Source: Myxococcaceae bacterium
Lineage (GTDB): Bacteria > Myxococcota > Myxococcia > Myxococcales > Myxococcaceae
DNA: 64,000 nt
Reading direction: 5' to 3'
NCBI GenBank assembly: GCA_016793095.1
Contig: JAEUJQ010000012.1
Location: forward strand, 62,001 to 126,000
Part shown: piece after piece, positions 35,095 to 44,171 of the stretch
How the letters are laid out: each line of letters opens with the position of its first letter
Position numbering within the stretch: the first letter of the stretch is position 1
Program-made: the position numbers and the translations under genes
The notes under the pieces: model-generated
What the model was told of the DNA's origin: nothing
Databases searched by the model: none
What the model saw: the letters and a program-made list of their open reading frames with translations, nothing else

Positions 35095-36924
35095 ATGCCG
35101 CTCCGCCGCCGGATCATCACCGCCTTGCTCCTGCTCGCCGCCCTCGCCTGCCCGCGCGCCGACACGAGCGTGAAGGCCGACCGTTCGGCGAGCGTCATCG
35201 ACGCAGGGACGACGGACCCGGAGGCCGAGCGGCTGCGCGTCGCGGTGAAGGCGCTGTCGAGCGAGGCGCGCGCGTTCAGCAGGGCGCTCGACGAGCGGCT
35301 GTGGGCCGCGTGGACGACCGGAGCCTCGCTCGACGTCGGCGCCGATGGCGGGCGCGCTGCGCTGCTCGCTCCGGAGCGTCGGGCGATGCTGAGCCTGGCC
35401 ATCGCGCAGGGCGTCGACGACCCCCACGCCCTCGAGCACCTCGCGCTGTTCCTGGAATCCGAGCACCTGGCTGAGTCCTTGAGGCCCGAGACCGAAGCGA
35501 TCGCCCAGCTCGAGGCGTCGCTGACGTTCTCCTTCGAGGGCAAGGACGTGCGCTGGGCCGACCTCACCCGCCTGCTCGCGACCGAGAAGAGCGCGCTCAA
35601 GCGCAAGGCGCTGTGGACTGCTTCGCTCGTCGCGGCCGCGAAGCTCGACGCGGCGCTGGCGGCGCGAGAGGCGAAGGCGGCGCAGGTCCTGGCGCCCAGG
35701 ACGCCGTTCGTCTTCGCCACCGAGCTGCGCGACGTGGATCCGGAGGCGATGCGGCGGGTGGCCGAGGGCGTGCTGCTCGTGACCAGCGAGGCGTGGCGCC
35801 TGACGCTCGAGCGCCTCAACGCCGGTGACACGAAGCTGCCGATCGCGTCGTTGACCCGCGCCGATCTCCCGCGCCTCATGCGCGTGCCAGCCGACGTCGA
35901 GCTGGCCTTCGGCAAGAAGCAGATCCCCACGCGGGCCATCTCGACGTTGAGCGCCCTCGGCCTCTACGGCCTCAAGGGGCTCTCCCTCGAGCTCTCGGAA
36001 GGCGCGAAGAAGAACCCGCTACCGCTCACCGTCACGCCGGGTGGACCCGAGGACGTGCGCCTCAGCTTCCGTCCGCTCGGAGGGCTCCGCGATCAACAGC
36101 TGCTCTATTCCGAGCTGGGCGTCGCGCTCGCGCTGCGGCACGTGACGGTGGGCCGGTTCGAGTTCGAGCGCCTCGGCGACACGGCCCTCGCCCAGGCCAG
36201 CGGCGCGCTCTTCGCCAGCCTCGTGGGCGACGACGTCTGGCTGCAGGACCAGGGCCTGCAGGAGCCCGCGCGCCGGGCGATCATCGACGCGTTCGCCGTG
36301 CAGCGGCTCTTCCAGGCCCGGCGAGCCGCGGCCGCCTACCTGGTGCGCCTGGACTGCCTCGAGAAGAACGACGAAGGAGCGAACGCTCGCGCCGCCGCCA
36401 TCTTCACGAGGGCGCTTGGGGTGCTCCACACCGAGGCGGACATGGTGCGCGTACGCCTCGACGTCGACGAGGCCCTGCGCTCGGCGACGACGCTGAGGGC
36501 CATGTTGCTCGGCGACCACCTGCGCAGCCAGCTCGACGGTGCGGTCGGAGGACCGTGGTTCAAGAGCGAGGCGGCGGCCCGGGCGCTGGTGGAGCTGTGG
36601 CGGGCAGGCTCGTCCGTTCCCGTCGAGGCGCGCGTGGTGCCGCTCGGCGACGCGCTCACGGCGTTCTGGAAGCGCACGCTCGAGCTGACGCCGGTGGGGC
36701 AGCGTGACGGAGGCCTCGCCATCGCGGAGTGGCCTGCGCCGAAGACGGTGGAGCCGCAGCTCACCATCAGGCCGTGGCCCCGCGAGCGCATCATGAGCGC
36801 GCCGGTTCGTGACGGTGGCTGGGTGCCGCGCCCGTGGCCGCAGCCGAAGTCGGTGGAGCCCCGGTGGGTGCCGCGGCCGTGGCCCCAGCCGCAGCGCGTC
36901 GACGCCGACGCGGGCGTTCCCTGA
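35095..36924 (+). CDS. Lipoprotein with possible degenerate metallopeptidase core
   Basis: The ATG at 35095 gives MPLRRRIITALLLLAALAC, a lipoprotein signal, and 609 residues in all; an in-frame extension upstream to 33817 is antisense of the split gene. The body is mostly helical. Around residues 336-349 the sequence LLYSELGVALALRH sits after RPLGGLRDQQ, the place where M3-like gluzincin peptidases have HExxH; here the first His is Tyr-Ser, so zinc binding looks lost. The C-terminus has three RPWP-containing repeats (VPRPWPQP twice). The peptidase relation is a tentative inference; function unknown. Confidence 0.75.
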   Translation: MPLRRRIITALLLLAALACPRADTSVKADRSASVIDAGTTDPEAERLRVAVKALSSEARAFSRALDERLWAAWTTGASLDVGADGGRAALLAPERRAMLSLAIAQGVDDPHALEHLALFLESEHLAESLRPETEAIAQLEASLTFSFEGKDVRWADLTRLLATEKSALKRKALWTASLVAAAKLDAALAAREAKAAQVLAPRTPFVFATELRDVDPEAMRRVAEGVLLVTSEAWRLTLERLNAGDTKLPIASLTRADLPRLMRVPADVELAFGKKQIPTRAISTLSALGLYGLKGLSLELSEGAKKNPLPLTVTPGGPEDVRLSFRPLGGLRDQQLLYSELGVALALRHVTVGRFEFERLGDTALAQASGALFASLVGDDVWLQDQGLQEPARRAIIDAFAVQRLFQARRAAAAYLVRLDCLEKNDEGANARAAAIFTRALGVLHTEADMVRVRLDVDEALRSATTLRAMLLGDHLRSQLDGAVGGPWFKSEAAARALVELWRAGSSVPVEARVVPLGDALTAFWKRTLELTPVGQRDGGLAIAEWPAPKTVEPQLTIRPWPRERIMSAPVRDGGWVPRPWPQPKSVEPRWVPRPWPQPQRVDADAGVP

Positions 36925-36954
36925 GGGTGGCGGCACGAGCGCCTGGGCCGGCCG

Positions 36955-37533
36955 TCAGTCCTCGAGCGGGTTCCGGTACACCTCGGCGACGGACAGCTCG
37001 CACTTCAACGAGTGCAGCTCGGCGACCCCTGCCGTGAAGTCGTGACGACGCCATCGCCGGCCCTCGCGACGCCACACCTCGATGCGTCGCTCGTCATGCG
37101 CCACCAGCACGATCTCCTCGAGCGTGGGGAGCTTCTTGTAGTGCTCGAGCTTCTCGCCGCGGTCGTAGTCCTCGGTCGAGGGACTGAGCACCTCGACGAT
37201 CACCTTCGGGTTCACCGCGGTCGTCTTGCTGACGTCGTCGGGGTCGTACTGAAGGGCGCCGCAGACGACGGATGCGTCAGGGTAGGTCCCCAGGCCGGTC
37301 GCGCGAACGCGCACCCGGAGATCGGCCCCGAAGACGCGGCACCGCTTCCCCCGAAGCTGCGTCGCGAGCTGCGTGGTGACGTTGACGGCGATCGCGGCGT
37401 GGTCGGGAGTGCCGCCAGCCATGGCCCAGACTGCTCCGTCCAGCCACTCGTGGCGCAGGGGGCTCATCGCCTCCATCCGAACGTACTCGTCGAAGGCGAT
37501 GCGCTGGCGGGCGGTCTGACCCATCGGGCTCAT
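36955..37533 (-). CDS. Uma2 family (DUF820) putative endonuclease
   Basis: A 192-residue protein of the PD-(D/E)xK restriction-like fold. The family pattern is complete: HEWLDGAVWAM, PDASVVCG, the core VIVEVLSPSTEDYDRGEK with its Glu-Val-Leu-Ser-Pro signature, and EEIVLVAHDERRIEVWRREG. Uma2 proteins are abundant in cyanobacteria and myxobacteria and often occur as many paralogues; the role is uncertain. A second ATG three codons inside (37524) is an equally good start. Confidence 0.9.
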   Translation of the reverse strand: MSPMGQTARQRIAFDEYVRMEAMSPLRHEWLDGAVWAMAGGTPDHAAIAVNVTTQLATQLRGKRCRVFGADLRVRVRATGLGTYPDASVVCGALQYDPDDVSKTTAVNPKVIVEVLSPSTEDYDRGEKLEHYKKLPTLEEIVLVAHDERRIEVWRREGRRWRRHDFTAGVAELHSLKCELSVAEVYRNPLED

Positions 37534-37562
37534 GGTAGCCGACCTCGCGCGAGGGACCCAGC

Positions 37563-37952
37563 TCACCGCCTGAGCAGGAACCGCACGGCGTCGAACAGCG
37601 CGGGAATGACGCCCTTCTGCTGAATCGCCTCGAGCTCGCCGCCATCGAGCCAGACGCCGTGGCAGTGCTCGCAGGCGTCGAGCACCACCTTCCGGTCGGC
37701 GTGGCTCTCGATCTTGTTCAGGTGGCGCGCCGGCGTGCACGCCGGGCACGTCAACAGCTCGGCCTGAAGCTCGGGCGGAGGGATGTGCCGTAGCTCGAGC
37801 CATCGCACCTCGGTGTCCTGCTCGAGGCGCTCGAGATCCTTCTGGGCGAGCCAGTGTCCGTGGCACGTGGGGCAGCTGAGGCTGTGCACGTCGGGCAGCG
37901 CGAGGTCGGGCGTGACGTCGACGAGCGGGACGGCGCAGCGCGGGCAGTTCAT
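37563..37952 (-). CDS. Zinc-ribbon (zf-TFIIB) protein
   Basis: A 129-residue protein with two zinc ribbons. The first is MNCPRC...LSCPTCHGHWLAQ and the second is LLTCPACTPARH...LDACEHCHGVWLDGGEL. The CxxCxG(V/H)WL(D)xGEL form is the zf-TFIIB family. It ends in a helix (ALFDAVRFLLRR). Function unknown, likely nucleic-acid or protein binding. The start ATG at 37952 directly precedes the first CxxC. Confidence 0.88.
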   Translation of the reverse strand: MNCPRCAVPLVDVTPDLALPDVHSLSCPTCHGHWLAQKDLERLEQDTEVRWLELRHIPPPELQAELLTCPACTPARHLNKIESHADRKVVLDACEHCHGVWLDGGELEAIQQKGVIPALFDAVRFLLRR

Positions 37953-38026
37953 GGGCCCCAGATACACGAACGCCACGATCCTGGTGAGGACCGTGGCGCG
38001 TGCGAGGCAACGCCCTGGCGGCTGGC

Positions 38027-39082
38027 TCAGAGCATCTTCATGAGCTCGGCCTTCTTGGCGGCGAACTCCTCGTCGGTGAGCAGCCCCGCCGTCTTCAGCT
38101 CGTTGAGCTGCTTGAGGCGATCCATCACCGAAGGGCCAGCCGGAGCCGCGGCCTGCTGCGGCGCCTGCTGCTGTTGCTGCTGCTGGCCGTGCTGCTGGTT
38201 CATGAACATCTGGGCCATGCCGAAGCCCATGCCCATGCCCATGCCGCCCAGCGCGTTGCCGGCGCCACCACCACCGTCGCCGCCGCCCTTCGCCATGCCC
38301 TCGGCGGCGCCGAGCATCGCCTGCCCCTGCGCGTACTGCTGGAAGCCTCCGGCGAGGCGCGAGTAGGCGACGTCCTTCGACAGCTTCTTCAGCGTCGCCT
38401 CGTCCTCCGGCTTGATGCTGATGGTGAAGTTGCCGAAGGCGGTGATCTTCACCCCGTAGTTCTGGGTGTGCTTGTCCATGCCCGCCACGACTTCTTCTTC
38501 GATCTCTTCGGTGTACGCGCCAGAGGTGACGTCGAGCAGGGGCCACTTCTTCTTCACCAGCAGCTCGGCGATGCGGTCCTTGATGACCTTCATCACCTGG
38601 CTCTTGAACCAGCCGACGAAGCTCTCGTTCTCGGTCTTCTGCAGACCGACCATGCCGATGATCAGCTTCTCGGGGTCGATGACGCGGAAGGCGAAGTCGC
38701 CGTACACCATGGTGCCGATGGCGAGGCCCGTCTCGGGGTCGCGCGCGTCGCCGATGGGGCCGCCGAACTTGATCTGCGTGAACTCACGCGTGCTGACGAA
38801 GTAGACCTCGGCGATGAAGAGGTCGCCGCCGGTCACCTTCTCGAGCAGCTTCGAGAGGAAGGGGATGTTGTTCGACTCGAGGTTGTGGCGGCCGGCGCCC
38901 AGCTTGCCGACGACCTGACCGTCCTTGACGAACATCGCCATCTCATCGGCCTGGACCGTGAGCTGGGTGAACATGCGGATGTTCCGCTCGGGGTACTTGT
39001 AGATGATCTGATCTTTGGCGTCGTCGGCGCGCGCGATGAAGTTGCGCTTCGCCTCGGTCTTCAGGTTGTCGAAGAATCCCAT
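38027..39082 (-). CDS. SPFH-domain protein with C-terminal SHOCT (YdjI/virion-core-like)
   Basis: A 351-residue cytoplasmic protein with a GGAGG site 5 nt before its ATG at 39082. Residues 1-245 match the SPFH/band-7-like 'virion core protein' family (start MGFFDNLKTEAKRNFIARAD, later KITAFGNFTISIKPED). A Gly/Met-rich segment and a Gln tract (GQQQQQQQ) lead to a SHOCT module at the end (LKTAGLLTDEEFAAKKAELM). The adjacent 74 nt and the zinc-ribbon gene downstream are on the same strand; YdjI-type SPFH proteins often pair with zinc-ribbon proteins, so a functional link is reasonable. Likely membrane-stress related. Confidence 0.9.
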   Translation of the reverse strand: MGFFDNLKTEAKRNFIARADDAKDQIIYKYPERNIRMFTQLTVQADEMAMFVKDGQVVGKLGAGRHNLESNNIPFLSKLLEKVTGGDLFIAEVYFVSTREFTQIKFGGPIGDARDPETGLAIGTMVYGDFAFRVIDPEKLIIGMVGLQKTENESFVGWFKSQVMKVIKDRIAELLVKKKWPLLDVTSGAYTEEIEEEVVAGMDKHTQNYGVKITAFGNFTISIKPEDEATLKKLSKDVAYSRLAGGFQQYAQGQAMLGAAEGMAKGGGDGGGGAGNALGGMGMGMGFGMAQMFMNQQHGQQQQQQQAPQQAAAPAGPSVMDRLKQLNELKTAGLLTDEEFAAKKAELMKML

Positions 39083-39229
39083 CCCATCCTCCAGCACGCG
39101 GCGCCTCGAAGGCAGGCGCCGACAGGTGACACTGCAAGGTCCCACAACGATCGGGCCGGCGGACCATTGCATGGGCCCGGCTGACCGGAAAGGCGGGAAA
39201 TCGGGGCCTTCCCATGGTGGATTGGCCGC

Positions 39230-39862
39230 ATGGACCACGAGCGGCTCCACAAGCACGGGCGCTTCTTCGACGTCTGGTCACGCTTCTACCGGACCGGCCC
39301 GTTCGGCCGGGAGCTGCGCCGCATTCAGCGGCTCGCCATCGAGCGGCTGCGGATCGTGCCTGGCCAGGCGGTGCTCGATCTCGGCTGCGGACCTGCGGAC
39401 GGCGCCGCGCGTCTGTGGCAGCTCGGCGCGGTCGCCATCGGCCTCGACTACTCCGAGGGCATGCTCGACACGGCTCGACAGGAGCCCGAGCTGCACGGCC
39501 GGCTGCTCCGGGGCGACGCAGGCCGTCTGCCGTTCAGAGACGGCGCCTTCGACAAGCTGATCTGCACCAACTCGTTCCACCACTACCCCGATCACTTCAA
39601 GGCGCTGTGCGAGATGAGGCGGGTGCTGAAACCCGGTGGGCTGATGGTGCTCGTGGACCCGCGGCGCGACCACCTCTTCGGCTGGGGCGCCATCGATCTG
39701 GTCGAGAACGCCGTCTTCGGCCTCGAGGAGGTCCGCATCTTCTCGGTGTCCCAGTGGTGCCAGCTGCTCGGCGAAGCGGGCTTCTCGGAGTACCGGGTGG
39801 ACAAGGGCAGCTGGCTGTCGCCCGTCGAGTGGGCCGAGGTCTTCGTCGAAGCGCGCGCGTGA
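39230..39862 (+). CDS. Class I SAM-dependent methyltransferase
   Basis: A 210-residue UbiE/Methyltransf_11-type enzyme. Motif I is VLDLGCGPADG (48-58), the acidic residue of strand 2 is in GLDYSEG, motif II-like is FDKLICTNSFHH, and the post-II segment is RVLKPGGLMVLVDP. The substrate is unknown. Divergent from the SPFH gene over 147 nt; that gap holds a GGGAA/TTCCC inverted repeat 30 nt before the start, which might be an operator. Confidence 0.88.
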   Translation: MDHERLHKHGRFFDVWSRFYRTGPFGRELRRIQRLAIERLRIVPGQAVLDLGCGPADGAARLWQLGAVAIGLDYSEGMLDTARQEPELHGRLLRGDAGRLPFRDGAFDKLICTNSFHHYPDHFKALCEMRRVLKPGGLMVLVDPRRDHLFGWGAIDLVENAVFGLEEVRIFSVSQWCQLLGEAGFSEYRVDKGSWLSPVEWAEVFVEARA

Positions 39863-39881
39863 AGTGCTAACACCCGCGTCC

Positions 39882-40670
39882 ATGCGCTCCTCGATCATCG
39901 CTCTTGCCCTCGCCGCGCTCCCGGCGGCGGCCCAGACGTGGAACTCGAACGCTGGCGGCTGGAACACCGGCTACGGCACCGTGTACGGCTCGTTCGGCGT
40001 CGCGATGGCCACGCAAGGCATGTACAACACGATGCAGCTCAACCTGCAGCGCGCCACCATGCGCCAGGCGATGATCAACAAGTGGGGCCTCGCCGCCGTC
40101 GAGAAGGCCGAGGCCGAGGCGAAGCGGGGCCAGCCCTCGTCCGCGCCACAGGGCCTCACGGTGAGCCCGCCGCCGCCGGCGCCGAAGAACCTGGGCGCCT
40201 TCAAGCCCTCGAAGAGCACCGTGCCAACCCAGCTCGGCGACGCGCTGGGCTCGACCCCCGACGAGAAGGCGGCGGTGGCGATGCTGGTGTCCGAGACCCG
40301 CAAGGCCTTCGAAGCGCAGCCCGAGACGAAGGCGTGGCGGAACAACGTCGCGGGCGCGCTCGCCTTCTTCATCATCGGCAACGCCACCATCGCGACCGGC
40401 GGGGAGGAGCCGAGCGACGCCACCAGCCAGGCCCTGTTCACGGCCATCAGCCAGACGCTCGACCAGTCGCCGGAGTTCGCGAAGGCGTCGGCGAAGGACA
40501 AGCAGCAGCTCTACGAGGTGCTGATCGGCTTCACCGGCCTGCCGCTGGCCATCTACAGCGAGGGCAAGGAGCGCGGAGATGAGGCGGAGGTGAAGCGCGC
40601 GCAAGAGCTCGCCGCGAAGCTGCTCGAACTGGTCCTCAACGTGGACGCCTCGCAGGTGAAGCTGCCGTAG
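39882..40670 (+). CDS. Secreted DUF6683-like protein
   Basis: The ATG at 39882 starts a Sec signal peptide (MRSSIIALALAALPAAAQ) with cleavage expected after AAAQ or AAA. The 262-residue product has a Gly/Asn/Thr/Tyr-rich early segment, a Pro-rich linker (VSPPPPAPK) and a helical C-terminal domain. The layout (a helix before a short ALAFFIIGN segment, then TLDQSPEFAKASAKDKQQLYE) resembles DUF6683. Role unknown. The methyltransferase stop lies 20 nt upstream on the same strand. Confidence 0.75.
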   Translation: MRSSIIALALAALPAAAQTWNSNAGGWNTGYGTVYGSFGVAMATQGMYNTMQLNLQRATMRQAMINKWGLAAVEKAEAEAKRGQPSSAPQGLTVSPPPPAPKNLGAFKPSKSTVPTQLGDALGSTPDEKAAVAMLVSETRKAFEAQPETKAWRNNVAGALAFFIIGNATIATGGEEPSDATSQALFTAISQTLDQSPEFAKASAKDKQQLYEVLIGFTGLPLAIYSEGKERGDEAEVKRAQELAAKLLELVLNVDASQVKLP

Positions 40671-40676
40671 CCACGG

Positions 40677-42161
40677 TCAGCCGAGCAGCGCGCGAACCTC
40701 GTCTGCCGCCCGCGCGCCAGAGCGCACCGCGCCCTCCATGAAGCCCTGTGCCTCGAGGCTGGTGTGCTCACCGGCGAAGAAGAGCCGACCCTCGGGCTCG
40801 CCCTCACAGCCGCGAAGGGTCGTCACCTGCCCCGGGGCGTAGAGGGAATAGCCGCCCCTCGCGAAGGGCTCGTCGATCCACGTGACCGCCACGTTCTCGG
40901 CGCGGGCCGCCTCGCGAGCGCCCGGGAAGACGCGGTTGAGCACCTCGAGCAGGCCGGCCCGCTGCACGCCGAGATCGACCTTCGACAGCACGCGCCCCTC
41001 GTAGCCACCGGTGAAGAACGTGATGACGCCGTCCTCGGGCTCCTGCAGGCGGGTCGCGTCCCAACAGAAGGGGAACCCGCTGTCGCTCAAGACGGTGCCC
41101 GAGGCGTCCAGCGCGCGCCACGGCTTGCCCTCGAAGCCGACGCACAGCTTGCTGCCGGCGCCGTAGTGCAGCTTCGCGATGGCCTCCTTCTTCGCGGGAG
41201 ACAGCGGCGCGTCGAGCTCGACCGACCGCAGGAGTGAGAACGGCAGCGCGAGCACCACCGCCTCGGCGGTCTCGGTCCTGGTGGCGCCGTTGACGTCGAA
41301 GGTGAGCTCGACCTTGCCTCCCTCCTGGTGCTTCACCTTCGTGAGCCGGTGCTCGAGCTTGAGCACGTCCTTCGGGAAGCGCTGGGCGAGCAGCTCGGCC
41401 ACCTGGCCGGCGCCGCCTGCGACGACGTAGCGCTCGTCACTGTCGGCTCCCGAGCCGATGACCTCGTTGAGCAGCACCAGCGCGCTCGCCTCCTCGAGCC
41501 CGCCGCCGTACAGCGAGACGAAGCCCGCCTCGAAAATGGTGCGCACCTTGTCGCGCGGAATGCGGGCGCGATCGAGCCACTCGGCGGCTGACATCGCGTC
41601 GATGGCCCGGCTGTACTTGTCCCAGCGCTTGTAGGTGACCTCGGCGGGGTCGAATGGCCGGGCGGCGAGCGAGGCCGTCACCTGCTGCTTGAAGCGCTGC
41701 TCGAACAGCTCGAGCTCGTCCTCGGTGAGGATGTCACCCTGGACGTAGGCGAGGATCTCGGACACCGAGTCGTCCTCCCAGAGATCGTCGAGCTCGAGGC
41801 CGAGCGCGCCCACGAGGCCCCGCAGGCGATCGTGCCAGGCGTCGATGAACTCGCCGCCGAGCTCGACGGAGCGGCCCGGGAAGCTGGTGCGATCGGTGTA
41901 GACCCGGCCGCCGACCCGGTTGTTGGCCTCGTACACGGTCACGCCGATGTCCCTGGTGAGCAGCCGGGTCGCGCACGACAGGCCAGCCAACCCGGCGCCG
42001 ACGATGGCCACGCGCGGGGGCGCCTCGGTGCGGATGAGGCCGTCACGTTTGAGGCAGGAGAACAGCCCCGAGGCGCCGAGGCCCACGAGCACGGTGCGGC
42101 GATCGAGCCCACGGCGCCCCTTCGCGAGCCGCTTCAGACGGGGCATGACACGACGAATCAT
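40677..42161 (-). CDS. Flavin amine oxidase, Tat-exported lipoprotein
   Basis: A 494-residue monoamine-oxidase-family enzyme. The ATG at 42161 has a GGAGG site 5 nt upstream. The N-terminus contains a twin-arginine motif (LDRRTVLVGLGASGLFSC) ending in a lipobox Cys, so the protein should fold with FAD in the cytoplasm and be exported by Tat as a lipoprotein. FAD motifs: VAIVGAGLAGLSCA, GRVYTDR, and the C-terminal RLFFAGEHTSLEAQGFMEGA. The amine substrate is unknown. The 238 nt upstream (42162-42399) hold no gene I can support. Confidence 0.93.
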   Translation of the reverse strand: MIRRVMPRLKRLAKGRRGLDRRTVLVGLGASGLFSCLKRDGLIRTEAPPRVAIVGAGLAGLSCATRLLTRDIGVTVYEANNRVGGRVYTDRTSFPGRSVELGGEFIDAWHDRLRGLVGALGLELDDLWEDDSVSEILAYVQGDILTEDELELFEQRFKQQVTASLAARPFDPAEVTYKRWDKYSRAIDAMSAAEWLDRARIPRDKVRTIFEAGFVSLYGGGLEEASALVLLNEVIGSGADSDERYVVAGGAGQVAELLAQRFPKDVLKLEHRLTKVKHQEGGKVELTFDVNGATRTETAEAVVLALPFSLLRSVELDAPLSPAKKEAIAKLHYGAGSKLCVGFEGKPWRALDASGTVLSDSGFPFCWDATRLQEPEDGVITFFTGGYEGRVLSKVDLGVQRAGLLEVLNRVFPGAREAARAENVAVTWIDEPFARGGYSLYAPGQVTTLRGCEGEPEGRLFFAGEHTSLEAQGFMEGAVRSGARAADEVRALLG

Positions 42162-42399
42162 GAGACCTCCGGGGCGCAAGACAGCGCGGCGCCGGGCCCG
42201 CCGCAAGCGTTCTGAGCGCGCGTTCGACGGAGCCCACCGCAGCTCGCCGTCGCGGTCGCGGGGGCGGACGACACGGCCACTGAGCTCCGCCGCTGGCCGC
42301 ACACGCACGTTTCGAAACGGCGAACGCCTTGCCCGCGCGCGCCCTCGAGGCCTCGCTCCCCGCGTGAGCGACCTGCTGTTTCAGCGCTGAGGCCGCCGG

Positions 42400-43197
42400 T
42401 CAGCCCCAGCGGCTCATCAGGCGCTCCCGATCGAACAACCGGCGCGCCGCCACCACGATGGCGAGGTCGAGCAGCAGCACCACCGCACCGATGACGGCGT
42501 AGTACCCGGTGCCGGCGCGCAGCCACCCGCCGAACTGCCCCGCTGCCAGGCCCACCAGCGGCAGCACCATCAAGCCCGCCAGCTGCTGCGCGAGGCGCGA
42601 GTCACCGACGCGAGCGCTGATGAGCACCGCCACGCCGTTGCCGAAGAAGGCGAACAGCGGCGCGATGACGAAGACGCCGAAGAGCCACATCTGGTTCGGC
42701 AGCACCAGCTCCTTCGCGAGCGGCCAGGCCACCACATCGACGCCCAGGCACAGCAGCGCGAAGGCCGCCGTGGAGACGAGCACCGACGGCACCAGCGAGG
42801 CGAGCGACTTGCCCACCACCAGCTCGAGCGGCGTCACGGGCGAGGCGAGCAGGGGCTCGAGGGTCCGCCGCTCCTTCTCGCCGGCGACCGCGTGAGACGA
42901 GATGAGGATCGGCACGAACACCGGCATCACCAGGTAGATGACGAACCAGTCGGCCAGCACCTTGTCGACGAGGAAGCGCGCGGTGTTCGAGAGATCGACG
43001 GTGAGATCGTAATAGAGCGCGACGGCTCGCAGGCCCTGGTCGTTGGGGTTCTTCACGTAGGCCCAGACGACGCCGAGCGGCGTCACCACGATGACCAGCG
43101 GCAGCGCCGCCATCGACCACAACAGCCCGCGGTTCTTCCGGAGATCGAGCAGGTCCTTCCGGTAGACCGCGAGGGCGCGCGAGAGGCGGAAGCTCAC
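42400..43197 (-). CDS. ABC-2 type transporter permease
   Basis: GTG at 43197 overlaps the stop of the ATPase gene (GTGA), giving 265 residues. The permease has about six membrane helices, the GEKERRTLEPLLASPVTP motif typical of ABC-2 exporters (NatB/CcmB-like), and a long first periplasmic loop. A longer frame upstream is the antisense/shifted tail of the ATPase. It forms an exporter with the ATPase and may be co-transcribed with the GT39 glycosyltransferase. Substrate unknown. Confidence 0.92.
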   Translation of the reverse strand: MSFRLSRALAVYRKDLLDLRKNRGLLWSMAALPLVIVVTPLGVVWAYVKNPNDQGLRAVALYYDLTVDLSNTARFLVDKVLADWFVIYLVMPVFVPILISSHAVAGEKERRTLEPLLASPVTPLELVVGKSLASLVPSVLVSTAAFALLCLGVDVVAWPLAKELVLPNQMWLFGVFVIAPLFAFFGNGVAVLISARVGDSRLAQQLAGLMVLPLVGLAAGQFGGWLRAGTGYYAVIGAVVLLLDLAIVVAARRLFDRERLMSRWG

Positions 43198-44126
43198 GAC
43201 CCGACCTCCTCGCGCACGAGCTCGAGGTAGGCCTCTTCGAGGGGTCTCGCCGCCCGGTGCGCTGAGTGCACCCGCGCGCCGGCCCGGACGAGGCACGTGA
43301 TGACGTCGGGCGCCTGGGCCTCACGATCGAGCATCACCCGCAGCCGGCTGCCCTCGGCGAGGTGCCCGACCGTGAACGGCAGCGTCGCGAGCGCCCCCGC
43401 GTAGCCTGCGGCGTCACCCTCGAGCTGGACGTCGAGCGCGAGGCCTTCGCGCCGCAGCTCCTCGAGGCTCGCCACCGTGCGCAGCGTGTTCTTGATGACG
43501 GCGACGCGCGTACACAGCCGCTCGACCTCGGGCAGGTTGTGGCTGCAGAGCACCATCGTGCGCCCTTCCTTCGCGAGCTCGGCGATGGCGTCGCGCACCA
43601 CGCGCCCGGACTGCGGGTCGAGCCCGCTCGTCGGCTCGTCGAGGAACACCACCTCGGGCGAGTGCACCAGGGCGCGCACGATGGCCAGCTTCTGGCGCAT
43701 GCCCTTCGAGAACCCGCCCACCGGCTCGTCCTCGCGGCCCTTCAGCTCGAAGCGCTCGAGCAGGGCTGAGGCGAGCTTCCACGCCGAGCCCCCGTCCACC
43801 TCGTTGAGGCGCATGAAGAACTCGAGGTTCTCGCGCGCGGTGAGCCGGTCATAGAGGCCGGGCTGCTCGGTCAACAGGCCGACCTGCCGCCGAAGCCGAA
43901 CGCCGTCGTCATCGGTGCGGAGCGGCAGCGACACCCCACACACCGAGGCGGAGCCCGCGGTCGGCGTCAGCAGCCCCGTCAACATGCGCACCGTCGTCGT
44001 CTTGCCGGCGCCGTTGGGCCCGAGCAGGCCGAACACCTCACCCGGCCGCACCTCGAACGACAGCCCCTCGACCGCGGTGCGCGCGCCGAAGCGTTTGACG
44101 AGTCCTTCGACGCGAATGCCCTGCAT
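43194..44126 (-). CDS. ABC transporter ATP-binding protein
   Basis: A 310-residue ATPase with a full set of motifs: Walker A GPNGAGKTT, Q-loop, signature FSKGMRQKLAI, Walker B VVFLDEPTSGLD and H-loop CSHNLPEVE. It has the C-terminal extension seen in DrrA/NatA-type exporters. It overlaps the permease by 4 nt and starts 45 nt after the GT39 gene on the same strand. Confidence 0.95.
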   Translation of the reverse strand: MQGIRVEGLVKRFGARTAVEGLSFEVRPGEVFGLLGPNGAGKTTTVRMLTGLLTPTAGSASVCGVSLPLRTDDDGVRLRRQVGLLTEQPGLYDRLTARENLEFFMRLNEVDGGSAWKLASALLERFELKGREDEPVGGFSKGMRQKLAIVRALVHSPEVVFLDEPTSGLDPQSGRVVRDAIAELAKEGRTMVLCSHNLPEVERLCTRVAVIKNTLRTVASLEELRREGLALDVQLEGDAAGYAGALATLPFTVGHLAEGSRLRVMLDREAQAPDVITCLVRAGARVHSAHRAARPLEEAYLELVREEVGS

Positions 44127-44171
44127 GGACCTGGACGAACCGGAGTGTGCGCGCCGCGATTCCCGCCGGGC

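Noticed and set aside
35095-36924. Functional M3 oligopeptidase
   Set aside because: The HExxH motif is not present; only a weak positional resemblance remains.
36019-36936. 305-residue minus-strand frame opposite the lipoprotein gene
   Set aside because: Shadow of the 609-residue lipoprotein gene, which has a signal peptide and clean codon bias.
42162-42399. Small gene between the amine oxidase and the ABC permease (frame 42158-42526 minus)
   Set aside because: No SD or family; Arg/Gly-rich shadow overlapping the permease end. I see nothing else in these 238 nt.
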